From NCBI RefSeq assembly GCF_009765825.1, contig NZ_LMUR01000018.1, positions 1,193,739 through 1,257,738 of the forward strand: DNA of 64,000 nt, written 5' to 3'. Below the pieces are notes generated by a model. The model did no database searches. It saw only the letters and a program-made list of their open reading frames with translations, and had not been told where the DNA came from. Every line of letters begins with the position of its first letter. Within the stretch, counting starts at the first letter, position 1. The translations under genes and the position numbers were made by a program. Origin of the DNA: Granulicella sp. L60. GTDB taxonomy: Bacteria; Acidobacteriota; Terriglobia; Terriglobales; Acidobacteriaceae. Positions 49,602 through 57,452 of the stretch are shown in pieces.

Positions 49602-51362
49602 CTAACCTCTAAGAATTTCGATTGTATCGATGCTGAACGCCCCTTTCGAGACACCCTGCTCCGGATCGACCCGCAACATTTTTAAGATACCGTTCCACCC
49701 CGCCACTAGAGACATATCTAGATCATATGTCTTGTAACCTGCTTCCTCTGAATGCAACCAGAAATCTCGATGCTTGTCCTCGTTCCAGATCATGTCGGCA
49801 TTCGTAATGAAGTAGATTTGTCCGAACGCTGCTTTGGTCGCATTTTTCATCACAATCCTGACGAATATTTTCGCAAAGATCGATATCCCTAAATCTTCAG
49901 ACGACAAAATACTGGGATCAGCGCCATTTATCTCTCCTTCGAGACGGCCGCTGCTAGCATGAAGTCTGCGTAACCCGTTTCCAATTCGCCAACCTTTGAG
50001 GTCTCCTTCGGAGTCGAATTTCCACAATTTGATCGTTGTTGCTTCTGATTCGGGCTGCCCGATATTCTTGTTGCCACTCAATTCGATCTGAGTCGTGTTA
50101 CCGTCTCCGCCAAGAAACTGCGTGTTTGGCGCGTTGCTGTATTTATTGTTAGATATCTTTCCAGTTGGGCAATTACCGTGTTGCCAGTCGGGAACTAGGA
50201 TTTGATACGGCCCTAATTTGCGAGCCCAATTATTCCCTATAAAGGTGTTGTTCCTAATTACAAAATTACGCGTGTAGGGATCGGCGTTGTTTGGGGTAGC
50301 CAAGAGCTCGATTGCCGGTCCGGCATTATTTTCGAAGCTACAACCGTCAACCAATACGTTCTCGTTTCGACATTCGAAGTCGATTGCGGAGTTATCTGGG
50401 CAGGGGTTGAACGGTGTGTTCTTTATCGTTACTTTTTCCACAGTTACATTTTTTGAGTACATGATCTGCAATGCAGCAGTGCCTGTCGTGGCGTATTTGC
50501 AACCTTTATCGATTGTGGAATTTCTTATCGTGCATCCAGTGACACTTGTGATGAAGAGACTGGCAAAAGATACAGGGTCAACAGTATTGTCATGCAAGTT
50601 CAAGTGTTCCATATAGACATCACCGAACTTATTGTTGAGTGCAAGGCTCCCGTCAGCGCAGAAGTGATTGCCCCAGTCAAGGGCAATTCCTGCACCGGTG
50701 TTGTAGACCTCCGTATTTGTGATCTTGAGGTCGGACAAGACGCGAGTCTCGTTGTTGGGCGTGTTCTCTACACCCGTCACACCTATCCCATATGACCAAG
50801 TTACGCGATCCGTCTGCCCTTCAGGGGGTAATCCCATGAAGTCGTGCGCCACGATGTCATCAAGATAAACGGATCGGTTGTTGTAGGAATGATCGTAAAA
50901 AAGCACGATGCCCGCGCCGCCGTTGCTGACCTCAATGCCTGATATTTGGATGTAAGACGCGTTGTTGAGCCGCATGCACCTATCTGTAGGCTTACCGTCC
51001 CGCTGTATCTTCGGCCTAGCGCCCACCCCATATGCGGCGACAGTAATGAATTGTTTGGGACTTCCGGCACCGTTGATCTTCAGTTCCTGATTCCAGATAC
51101 AACCGCGCTTGAGCAGAACAGAGTCTCCCGGGATGAAGGTTTTTGCGTTGATGTTTTTAAAGTTTTCCCAGGGTTCTGAAATTGATGTGCCACTATTTTG
51201 GTTGCTCCCCGCGGTATCCACATAATATGTGGTACTAACCGCTCTGAATGGGCCGAAGTGAGTGTCCATCTTCCGGTTTACCTTAAAACTATTGGGAAAC
51301 AACATCACGCCAGCCGCCATTCGCGTCGTGTTATGTAGGAATTCTCTTCTGTCTTTTCTCAT
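49602..51362 (-). CDS. Tat-exported right-handed parallel beta-helix protein
   Basis: 586 residues. A twin-arginine signal (KDRREFLHNTTRMAAGVML) precedes a pectate-lyase-like beta-helix (about 60–430), starting YYVDTAGSNQNSGTSISEPW and full of Asn-rich turns (VRNNTF-like FVIRNNTFIGNN, CTIRNSTIDKG). The C-terminal ~150 residues look like a carbohydrate-binding beta-sandwich (KLWKFDSEGDLKGWRIGNG). It may cleave or bind the polysaccharide made by this cluster; no catalytic residues can be assigned. It is likely periplasmic or surface-located. Confidence 0.82.
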   Translation of the reverse strand: MRKDRREFLHNTTRMAAGVMLFPNSFKVNRKMDTHFGPFRAVSTTYYVDTAGSNQNSGTSISEPWENFKNINAKTFIPGDSVLLKRGCIWNQELKINGAGSPKQFITVAAYGVGARPKIQRDGKPTDRCMRLNNASYIQISGIEVSNGGAGIVLFYDHSYNNRSVYLDDIVAHDFMGLPPEGQTDRVTWSYGIGVTGVENTPNNETRVLSDLKITNTEVYNTGAGIALDWGNHFCADGSLALNNKFGDVYMEHLNLHDNTVDPVSFASLFITSVTGCTIRNSTIDKGCKYATTGTAALQIMYSKNVTVEKVTIKNTPFNPCPDNSAIDFECRNENVLVDGCSFENNAGPAIELLATPNNADPYTRNFVIRNNTFIGNNWARKLGPYQILVPDWQHGNCPTGKISNNKYSNAPNTQFLGGDGNTTQIELSGNKNIGQPESEATTIKLWKFDSEGDLKGWRIGNGLRRLHASSGRLEGEINGADPSILSSEDLGISIFAKIFVRIVMKNATKAAFGQIYFITNADMIWNEDKHRDFWLHSEEAGYKTYDLDMSLVAGWNGILKMLRVDPEQGVSKGAFSIDTIEILRG

Positions 51363-51396
51363 ATCAAATCAAATTTTTACTTATCCTAAGTATAAA

Positions 51397-51808
51397 ATGC
51401 AGTGGATGCTCTTCGCCATCGGACTTGTGGTTGCCATCGCGATCAACGCCGACACCATTCACATCGTCAAGCAACTCTCCCAGGATTCAACCTTACGCAG
51501 CTCCATTGTCGCCATTGCCGATTCCGCGAAGGAGCCTCAGGTCAATCAAGGCATGTCGATTCAGGATTAGAATTGCTGCCGCCAAGACGTCCCTCAGTGA
51601 TGTCAACAACATCGGGGTACCACTTGGTTGGCATCATGGCGATTGGACCGCAGATCATGCTCCTAATCTGTTGCTCGCATGGCTTCTCACGGCTTTAGCC
51701 GTTTCCCTTGGGGCACCTTTCTGGTTCGACATCCTGAACAATATCATGGTGGTTCGATCGACCGTCAAGCCACGTGAGAAGAGCCACGATGAAAATTCTA
51801 AAGAGTAG
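51397..51808 (+). pseudogene. C-terminal remnant of a conserved membrane protein, frameshifted
   Basis: Starts mid-gene with MQWMLFAIGLVVAIAINADT (membrane segment and the conserved NADT), continues IVKQLSQDSTLRSSIVAIADSA, then in another frame GWHHGDW and LLAWLLTALAVSLGAPFWFDILN. The latter is the second membrane segment of a known conserved hypothetical family. The N-terminal part is missing, cut near the start of the beta-helix gene. Confidence 0.7.
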
Positions 51809-52017
51809 TCGAAGAGTTAGAAAGTTTTTGTTCTCGAGTGATGCGAATGCACTCCAAGCGGGCGTGTCGTCACTGAGGATCTGCATCAACCTGCGACGTT
51901 TGATTTCATGGTCGACGATTTCCACGACAAGATTGTTGCGTTTCCTTTGCCGGCAACTTTGTCCATCTCGGCGAGTAGTTCTTCAGGGATGAAGAAATGC
52001 GTGCGTTTCTGTGTCAT
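51797..52017 (-). pseudogene. Ribbon-helix-helix antitoxin-like gene, frameshifted
   Basis: From the ATG at 52017: MTQKRTHFFIPEELLAEMDK, VAGKGN, then in the next frame NNLVVEIVDHEIKRRRLMQILSDDTPAW. This is the pattern of CopG/RHH antitoxins (F.P.ELL…, then a F/LVVEAV helix), with one base lost near GGAAACG. No toxin gene is next to it. Confidence 0.6.
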
Positions 52018-52306
52018 ACGACGGTGCTTTCAGTTGGTGTCATCAAGCACCGTCTTATGCTCCCCAGTCAAGCACAAACTATAGATCGAGACCCGTAACC
52101 CTCTTTATGGGACTCAACACGAAGCCCGTGTTAGGATTCTGTCGTTATGGGCCCCGATGCTGCTAACAACCCAGTTCCTTGACAATCAGGGAATCCGGCC
52201 CAGCCTGTGGTCATGTATTGGAATGATGGGCCTGGCTGGAACTAGACCAGGTTGAGAGTTAGTATTTCGGCAAAACCAGCTCTTGAGTGGGCGGAGGATT
52301 TTGTCG
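52018..52306. other. Short gap before the IS orfA
   Basis: Contains the left end of the IS element from 52224; nothing else recognised. Confidence 0.4.
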
Positions 52307-52570
52307 ATGAAGAAGAAGTTTTCAGTGGAGCAGATCGTATCTGTGTTGAAGCAGGCTGAGGTGGGCGTTCCGATCGCGGAGTTGATCCGTAAGGTTGGGA
52401 TCACCGAGCAGACGTACTATCGCTGGAAGGCGAAGTACGCTGGTTTGGAAGTGGGCCAGGTTCGCCGGATCAAACAGCTTCGCGACGAGAACACGCGGCT
52501 GAAGCAGCTGGTGGCTGAGTTGACTCTGGACAAGACGATGCTGCAGGATGTGCTGCGAAAAAAGTTATAA
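52307..52570 (+). CDS. IS3-family transposase OrfA
   Basis: 87 residues: HTH MKKKFSVEQIVSVLKQAEVG, then ITEQTYYRWKAKYAGLE and a leucine-zipper RIKQLRDENTRLKQLVAEL, ending TLDKTMLQDVLRKKL. GGAGG lies nine bases before the ATG. The slippery AAAAAAG at 52558–52564 near the stop allows −1 frameshifting into orfB, giving the OrfAB transposase. Confidence 0.92.
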   Translation: MKKKFSVEQIVSVLKQAEVGVPIAELIRKVGITEQTYYRWKAKYAGLEVGQVRRIKQLRDENTRLKQLVAELTLDKTMLQDVLRKKL

Positions 52571-52590
52571 AGCCCTCACGACGGCGTCCG

Positions 52591-53436
52591 TTGGTGACGT
52601 ATCTGGAACAGAGCTATCGGGTGAGCGAACGCCACGCCTGCTGTGTTCTGGAACTGGCACGGGCGACGCATCGCTACGAGGGCAGGCAGGAGCAGTGGCT
52701 GGAATTGCGTATGCGCATCAGGGAGATCGCGCAGACCCGGGTGCGCTATGGCTACCGCATGATCCGTATTCTGCTGAACCGCGAGGGCTGGCAGGTTGGC
52801 AAGGACCTGGTGTATCGGCTGTACAAGGAAGAAGGGCTGGGACTACGTAAACGGCCGGCAGGACGACGGCGTGCAGCCGTGCATCGGCAAGAGCGGTTCA
52901 AGCCCACCGGCCCAAACCAGGTGTGGGCGATGGATTTCGTCTCCGATCAACTCTGCGACGGAAGACGCTTCCGTTCGCTGACGGTCGTCGACATCTATAC
53001 GCGTGAGAGCATGGCCATCGAAGCGGGTCAGAGTCTGAGAGGAGAAGATGTAGTGCGAGTTCTCAACCGGCTGAAACAGGAACGCGGCGCTCCGAAAATG
53101 TTGTTCTGTGACAATGGTAGCGAGTTCACCGGTCAGATGATGGATATGTGGGCATACCGCAACGGAGTGAAGATCGACTTCTCTCGTCCCGGCACGCCGA
53201 CCGAGAACGCCTTCTGCGAATCGTTCAACGGGACCTTCCGGGCAGAGTGTCTGGACACCAACTGGTTCCAAACTCTACCCGAAGCAAAGCACATCATCGA
53301 TCAATGGAGGTGGGAATATAATGTGAGTCGTCCTCACAGGGCCCTGGCCGATAGGACGCCTGCAGAGTTCGCCAGTCAGATCGCGCTTAAGCGCGATCTG
53401 ACTGAAACAAAAACAGGCCGAAAACTAACCCTCTAA
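52591..53436 (+). CDS. IS3-family transposase OrfB (DDE integrase core)
   Basis: 281 residues. The HTH_21-like start YRVSERHACCVLELARATHRY precedes VRYGYRMIRILLNREGW and the integrase core with D in VWAMDFVSD, D in MLFCDNGSEF and E in NAFCESFNGTFR. Its own start is a GTG at 52591; the −1 frame is open from the orfA slippery site, so it is likely made as an OrfAB fusion. Confidence 0.93.
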   Translation: MVTYLEQSYRVSERHACCVLELARATHRYEGRQEQWLELRMRIREIAQTRVRYGYRMIRILLNREGWQVGKDLVYRLYKEEGLGLRKRPAGRRRAAVHRQERFKPTGPNQVWAMDFVSDQLCDGRRFRSLTVVDIYTRESMAIEAGQSLRGEDVVRVLNRLKQERGAPKMLFCDNGSEFTGQMMDMWAYRNGVKIDFSRPGTPTENAFCESFNGTFRAECLDTNWFQTLPEAKHIIDQWRWEYNVSRPHRALADRTPAEFASQIALKRDLTETKTGRKLTL

Positions 53437-53518
53437 CTGGTACAGATTTTTCAGGCCCTTCATTTGTCCAGTCTCTATGATTGCAACTGGTACAAATTAA
53501 GCCGGGCAGACCAACACG

Positions 53519-54328
53519 TCATCCTTTTATTCCATACCAGCCGAGCACGGTACTCTGCAACACATCTTCGTCTATGCGGCCAGCTATATATTCTTCGTTC
53601 AGAGCATCCAGACGCGCCGGCGTCCCAAACCCCGAGATTCGTAGCGAAGCATTCGCGGTCTCAACTGCGCTCCGCCGCTGAGCACTTTCCGCTTCGGAAA
53701 TGGTCGTTATACGAGTTGACATGGTTTCCCTCGATATCCTCCGACCTCCCAATTCTATTAGGATTTTTAGGTACAAAAGGATGCGACTTTGAGAGTGGAG
53801 AGTACTTAGTACGACGTTGGCATCATTCCCTTTCGTCCTTAGAAACCATTTTGGAGAACGTCTGCGCAAAATATCTCGCCATAATTCGCACTTTCCGTGT
53901 TGGTTACACGAATTCTTTGGCTTTTTGAGCTTAAGGTCGGCAACCGCCATATATATGTGGTCCTGTTGCTTTCCCGTAAGGCTCGAGGCCTGCAGGTAAT
54001 CAAGAACTAGATCTGCCTGCAGGGACTTGATTTGGAGATAAGACTTCAATCGAAGAAGTATGCTCATTACAGACTTTCGCGCGGCGGTTTCCCATACCCA
54101 CATTTGCTGTCGGTTTTGTCGTTTGGGAGCGGCGGCTATGTGCCCTGCTCCCATTGTGCTTGCCAAACGATAGATCGTCCCGCGATCCGCCATTTCAATG
54201 CGTAGTCTGCAAACATATTGCCATCGGCTGTCCGAGCGCGCCCCCGGCTGTGGACGCATACCAATTGTTCCCTTCCCATCAAAGAGAGCGGCGTAATATG
54301 CAAAACGTCTTTCGTCGTGATCGTTCAT
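53519..54328 (-). CDS. LAGLIDADG-type homing-endonuclease-like protein
   Basis: 269 residues. The N-terminal part has the LAGLIDADG-like motif AYYAALFDGKGTIGM followed by YVCRLRIEMADRGTIYRLASTMGAG and QMWVWETAARKSVMSILLRLKSYLQIKSLQADLVLDYL, a single-domain LAGLIDADG arrangement. The middle is charged. The C-terminal ~35 residues (ARLDALNEEYIAGRIDEDVLQSTVLGWYG) form a short helical tail. It could be a free-standing endonuclease or a DNA-binding regulator. The acidic residue of the motif is present (D in FDGKG). Confidence 0.6.
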   Translation of the reverse strand: MNDHDERRFAYYAALFDGKGTIGMRPQPGARSDSRWQYVCRLRIEMADRGTIYRLASTMGAGHIAAAPKRQNRQQMWVWETAARKSVMSILLRLKSYLQIKSLQADLVLDYLQASSLTGKQQDHIYMAVADLKLKKPKNSCNQHGKCELWRDILRRRSPKWFLRTKGNDANVVLSTLHSQSRILLYLKILIELGGRRISRETMSTRITTISEAESAQRRSAVETANASLRISGFGTPARLDALNEEYIAGRIDEDVLQSTVLGWYGIKG

Positions 54329-54491
54329 TGGGTTTTTATATTAGAAGGTCACTAACGCTTGAGCTGCTAAACTATTGATATATCAATAGTTGGAGTATCA
54401 GTATATTGTTCGAGGTAAAGTCATTGGAGCGTTCTTCTTATCCTAGTGAATCGATTGCACAACGCACTTTATTAGACAAATGAGGTGAGCC

Positions 54492-54749
54492 GTGAGTACC
54501 AAAGCAACGCGAAGATTCGAATACGACAAAGAGAGCGGCCAAGGGTTTCATCTATATGACGACGTGTTTGATGAGGGGAACGTCTACCTGGAGTTCGAAG
54601 GTTTTCAGTTTGAGGCCCACACGTCGGTCGAGTTGTCTGGAAATGGACTTCCCCGGCTGACGGTAAAGTTGCCCCTCGCGTGGGCGGATAAATTGGGACT
54701 CATCAAGTACCAGAGGACGGATCGCTTGCAGACCAGTGAGGAGCATTAG
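54492..54749 (+). CDS. Hypothetical protein
   Basis: 85 residues (STKATRRFEYDKESGQGFHL, ending in LPLAWADKLGLI…EEH). No family recognised. The GTG start has GAGG with five to six bases spacing. It lies among decayed toxin–antitoxin genes. Confidence 0.55.
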   Translation: MSTKATRRFEYDKESGQGFHLYDDVFDEGNVYLEFEGFQFEAHTSVELSGNGLPRLTVKLPLAWADKLGLIKYQRTDRLQTSEEH

Positions 54750-54841
54750 GGGAAACAAATAGAGACTCTTCCAATTTCAGAGTGAGGATCGCGGACATCT
54801 GCTTTCCGCGTAACCGTCCGGTTCTCGCCGTATAGACAGAC

Positions 54842-55028
54842 GGCGCGTGGGCGAAAGGAATCCCGCTCGGAGCTGCGATTAACGAGCTGCTGCGGCGGGC
54901 TGAACAATCACCGGAGCCTCCATCGACAATGCTAAGAACGAATCATCTTGGCTTGCTTGTGAAGACAAAGACGAGCCAAGTGGTCACGCCGAGATGGTCA
55001 ACGAACTTTCGGAGGATGATCTTGACTA
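54842..55028 (+). pseudogene. VapB-like antitoxin remnant
   Basis: Reads KGIPLGAAINELLRRAEQS and VVTP, then, after a shift, EMVNELSEDDLD and a TAA at 55026–55028, the C-terminal half of a VapB-type antitoxin. The N-terminus is lost (in-frame TAG upstream) and one frameshift is present. It overlaps the ATG of the VapC-like pseudogene, as in intact vapBC pairs. Confidence 0.6.
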
Positions 55029-55458
55029 AAGCTCGGGTGCATCTGCCGGATATGAATGCTCGACGAATCCAGGTTCATAACCATTTGATGACGGAATGGT
55101 TTGGCGCATCCGGTTTGCAGTGGGCGCTCTGCCTGTTCACCGAGGCCGGAGTTCTGCGGTTTCTTACGCGTCCAAAGACAGGCGGCATGAGCATGGAGTA
55201 AGCATCCTTGATGCTCACTCGCTAAAAGAGCACCCCGGCCATCACTATCAGCCTATTTCTGGCGACTGGCGCACGCCGACTGCGCCCTTATTCAAATGTC
55301 TCCACGGCCACAAACTAATCACCGATGTTTTCCTGATGGGCCTTGCGATCAACGAGGGTCTGACACTCGTCACGTTCGACCGGGCGACTCTGCATCTGCC
55401 GGAGAACACAGCAATCGTCTCCGGGTGTTGTCTGAAGCAGGATAATCCCAATGAATGA
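55016..55458 (+). pseudogene. VapC-like PIN-domain toxin remnant
   Basis: First frame ARVHLPDMNARRIQVHNHLM … LFTEAGVLRFLTRPKTGGM, then stop; second frame LKEHPGHHYQPISGDW and GHKLITDVFLMGLAINEGLTLVTFDRA. These are the PIN/VapC motifs, including the late TD…LLALA and TFDR acidic residues. One frameshift inactivates it; the first-strand aspartate is in LPDMN. Confidence 0.7.
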
Positions 55459-55525
55459 GTCAATCATTGGCGAGCGGTATACCACTCTGATTTCGTCGTT
55501 GGCTTGAATGTAATTGTCGAGTTGC

Positions 55526-55732
55526 ATGGCATCAGTGCACACGCATACTACTGGGGACAGCGAGCGACCTCACTGTTTTACCAACAACTTTCTCAAAGTT
55601 CTTTCTCTTGTGCTCGGTTTCACAATCCTTGCGTCTATTACCGCGACGGACGCGGCAGCCAAACACTATGCGAACATGAAGCCCCTAGTCATCCGCATCG
55701 ACGGTGTTGGGAAGACCGAAGCGGGCACATGA
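55526..55732 (+). pseudogene. VirB8/TrbF-like conjugal transfer protein fragment
   Basis: 68 residues with one membrane helix (FLKVLSLVLGFTILASI) followed by HYANMKPLVIRIDGVGKTEAG, like the N-terminal anchor and start of the periplasmic domain of VirB8/TrbF proteins. The rest of the gene is missing. No other mating-pair genes are present. Confidence 0.4.
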
Positions 55733-56017
55733 TCCGAGATGAGTTCGCGAGTAAAGAGCAGAACGCGTACAGGACAAAGAAGTAGGAAGCTTTGCGCCCC
55801 GTAATGTTCTCTGGAGCCATACGATCGATGAATGAGAGCAATGAATCGCTTGTGTCGAACGGGTGTGGTGGACTGCTAGACCTGTCTCAGGTCCAACAAT
55901 AGCACGAAGATGAGACAAATACCGGAACGCTCCCGACTGAGGGACAAGTCCGAGTAAGGTTCCGCTCTGGTACAGAGTCGGACACAATACCGGGACTTGC
56001 CCGATCGAGTAGCGCAG

Positions 56018-56078
56018 CGGAACGACCCCGGAGCCCACAACGTGGCGCAAATGCACAGCATTTGCGGGGGTCGTTCCG
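56018..56078. repeat. Nested inverted repeat, possible origin or oriT
   Basis: CGGAACGACCCC at 56018–56029 pairs with 56067–56078, and inside it CGCAAATG at 56046–56053 pairs with 56059–56066. The double hairpin stands just downstream of the rep-type genes. Confidence 0.5.
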
Positions 56079-56205
56079 GTATTTTGCCATGTATAAAAAG
56101 AAGCGTCGAAGAGCGCGCAGATCGATGAAAGTCTTTTGAGTCATTGACATTATCTACGCGTATTCGCCGTAACTCCGAACGCTACCCCCGAACACTCGAT
56201 GCGTG

Positions 56206-57195
56206 TCACCGTTCCGCCTCAAAGCCTTCACGAAGCGTCGTAGATGGGATGAAATGACAAAAAGAAAACATGCGCTTCTTGACCACAAGAGAACTGTCAG
56301 AGAGAGAGGTTTGTCCACAAAACTCGGCGAACAGGGGCTCATAATTGAGCGCACTGTACTGCTTATGATTGCGCGTCCAGAATGCGTAGTCGGCGTCCGT
56401 AAAGGAGCCTAAGGCATTGTTTTCGTACATCTGACGCAATCGAAAGTAGTGCTTCATATCCTCGTTATGAACGGAATCCGGACCGCCGAAAAGTGATCTG
56501 AGAAGCGCACAGGCGAGACTAGCGCGTCCTGACGATGTACTCACATAGGTAAAATTTAGCGAGGGAATCTGCGAGAAAAGATCCCGATTTGCTAAAACAA
56601 ACCGACGGAACGAGGCGAAGCGATTGGCTGGGTCTTCTCCGTAGACGATGCCGAGTCCTGCATATCCTTCCGCTTCTGTGATGAACATCGGGTAACGCTC
56701 GGGAAAGAACCGTACGCTAGAACCATTCGCTGCGTCCTTTGCTCTGTATACCTGGCGTGGAAGAATTGCATCGGAGAGACCGAACTGCTGTGTTAGATAC
56801 TCAATCTTTTGGGCTTCTGTAGTGAGATAGCGTGCATCCGGGTTTAGAGCAATATAGTCCATGTAGTGCAACCGTTGGCGCATGAGACTGGCTGACATGC
56901 CGCGTCGAAGTCGACTGTCTTCAGTCAAAATAGCCCGATAGAACGCCTTGTGGGAAAGATGAATGATCTGATGTTGCTGGGTCAGAGCAATGCGTATGAT
57001 GAACTGGTATTTGTCCAGCTTATCGAGCAACTGCTGCTGCGTGCCTCCCCTCGTCGCAAGTCCCCCGAAAGTGCGATATTGGCGCGCCGTGAAGACACCG
57101 CTGTGAGTACCGACCAGATAGAGAAAGTCGGCCTCCCTTGGAGTAAAACCAATCTGAATCAGGTTCTCGACTGCGGAAATTTGTTCAATACTCAT
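56206..57195 (-). CDS. Hypothetical protein of the plasmid-like module (winged-helix-like N-terminus)
   Basis: 329 residues. The N-terminus FTPREADFLYLVGTHSGVFTARQY and ATRGGTQQQLLDKLDKYQFIIRI look like a winged helix-turn-helix as in replication-relaxation-type proteins (weak). The rest (about 110–329) matches no family I know. It is downstream of the rep/par operon on the same strand with a 257-bp gap and may be part of the same element's replication or transfer functions (inference). Confidence 0.55.
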   Translation of the reverse strand: MSIEQISAVENLIQIGFTPREADFLYLVGTHSGVFTARQYRTFGGLATRGGTQQQLLDKLDKYQFIIRIALTQQHQIIHLSHKAFYRAILTEDSRLRRGMSASLMRQRLHYMDYIALNPDARYLTTEAQKIEYLTQQFGLSDAILPRQVYRAKDAANGSSVRFFPERYPMFITEAEGYAGLGIVYGEDPANRFASFRRFVLANRDLFSQIPSLNFTYVSTSSGRASLACALLRSLFGGPDSVHNEDMKHYFRLRQMYENNALGSFTDADYAFWTRNHKQYSALNYEPLFAEFCGQTSLSDSSLVVKKRMFSFCHFIPSTTLREGFEAER

Positions 57196-57452
57196 TGGAA
57201 CGCTACCCCTCTATCTGGACCTCGTGCAGATCCGACAGTCGATTGAAATGCGACTGTTATCCCTATGCAATGCGCGTCGCAAGGCGAAGCTTATGTAAAA
57301 CCTAGCCGAGAAAGCTATTCGAAGTACTACAGACTCTTCGCATTCTGCGGTAGATGTGGCTAATGCTTCATTGACAGGTTAATGTTCGAAGCGCCGGCCT
57401 AATGGAATCTACGTCGATTTGCGGAAGGGCTGATCCCCACAGTTGAGCTGGA

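Larger units (their letters stand above)
52224..53462 (+). mobile_element. IS3-family insertion sequence
   Basis: 1239 bp with imperfect ~40-bp terminal inverted repeats: left TGATGGGCCTGG…AGACCAGGTT…GTTAGT, right (inverted) TGAAGGGCCTGA…TACCAGTT…GTTAGT. It carries overlapping-frame orfA/orfB with DDE transposase. No target-site duplication is seen at these ends (GAA on the left, TTT on the right). Confidence 0.88.
55459..56205. other. Region with a conjugation-gene fragment and nested inverted repeats
   Basis: About 750 bp between the VapC remnant and the gene at 56206. It holds a VirB8/TrbF-like fragment (55526–55732) and nested inverted repeats (56018–56078). No intact gene. Confidence 0.5.

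Noticed and set aside
55685..56056. Minus-strand open frames around the nested inverted repeats
   Set aside because: Several overlapping frames of similar length, none with a family match or ribosome site.
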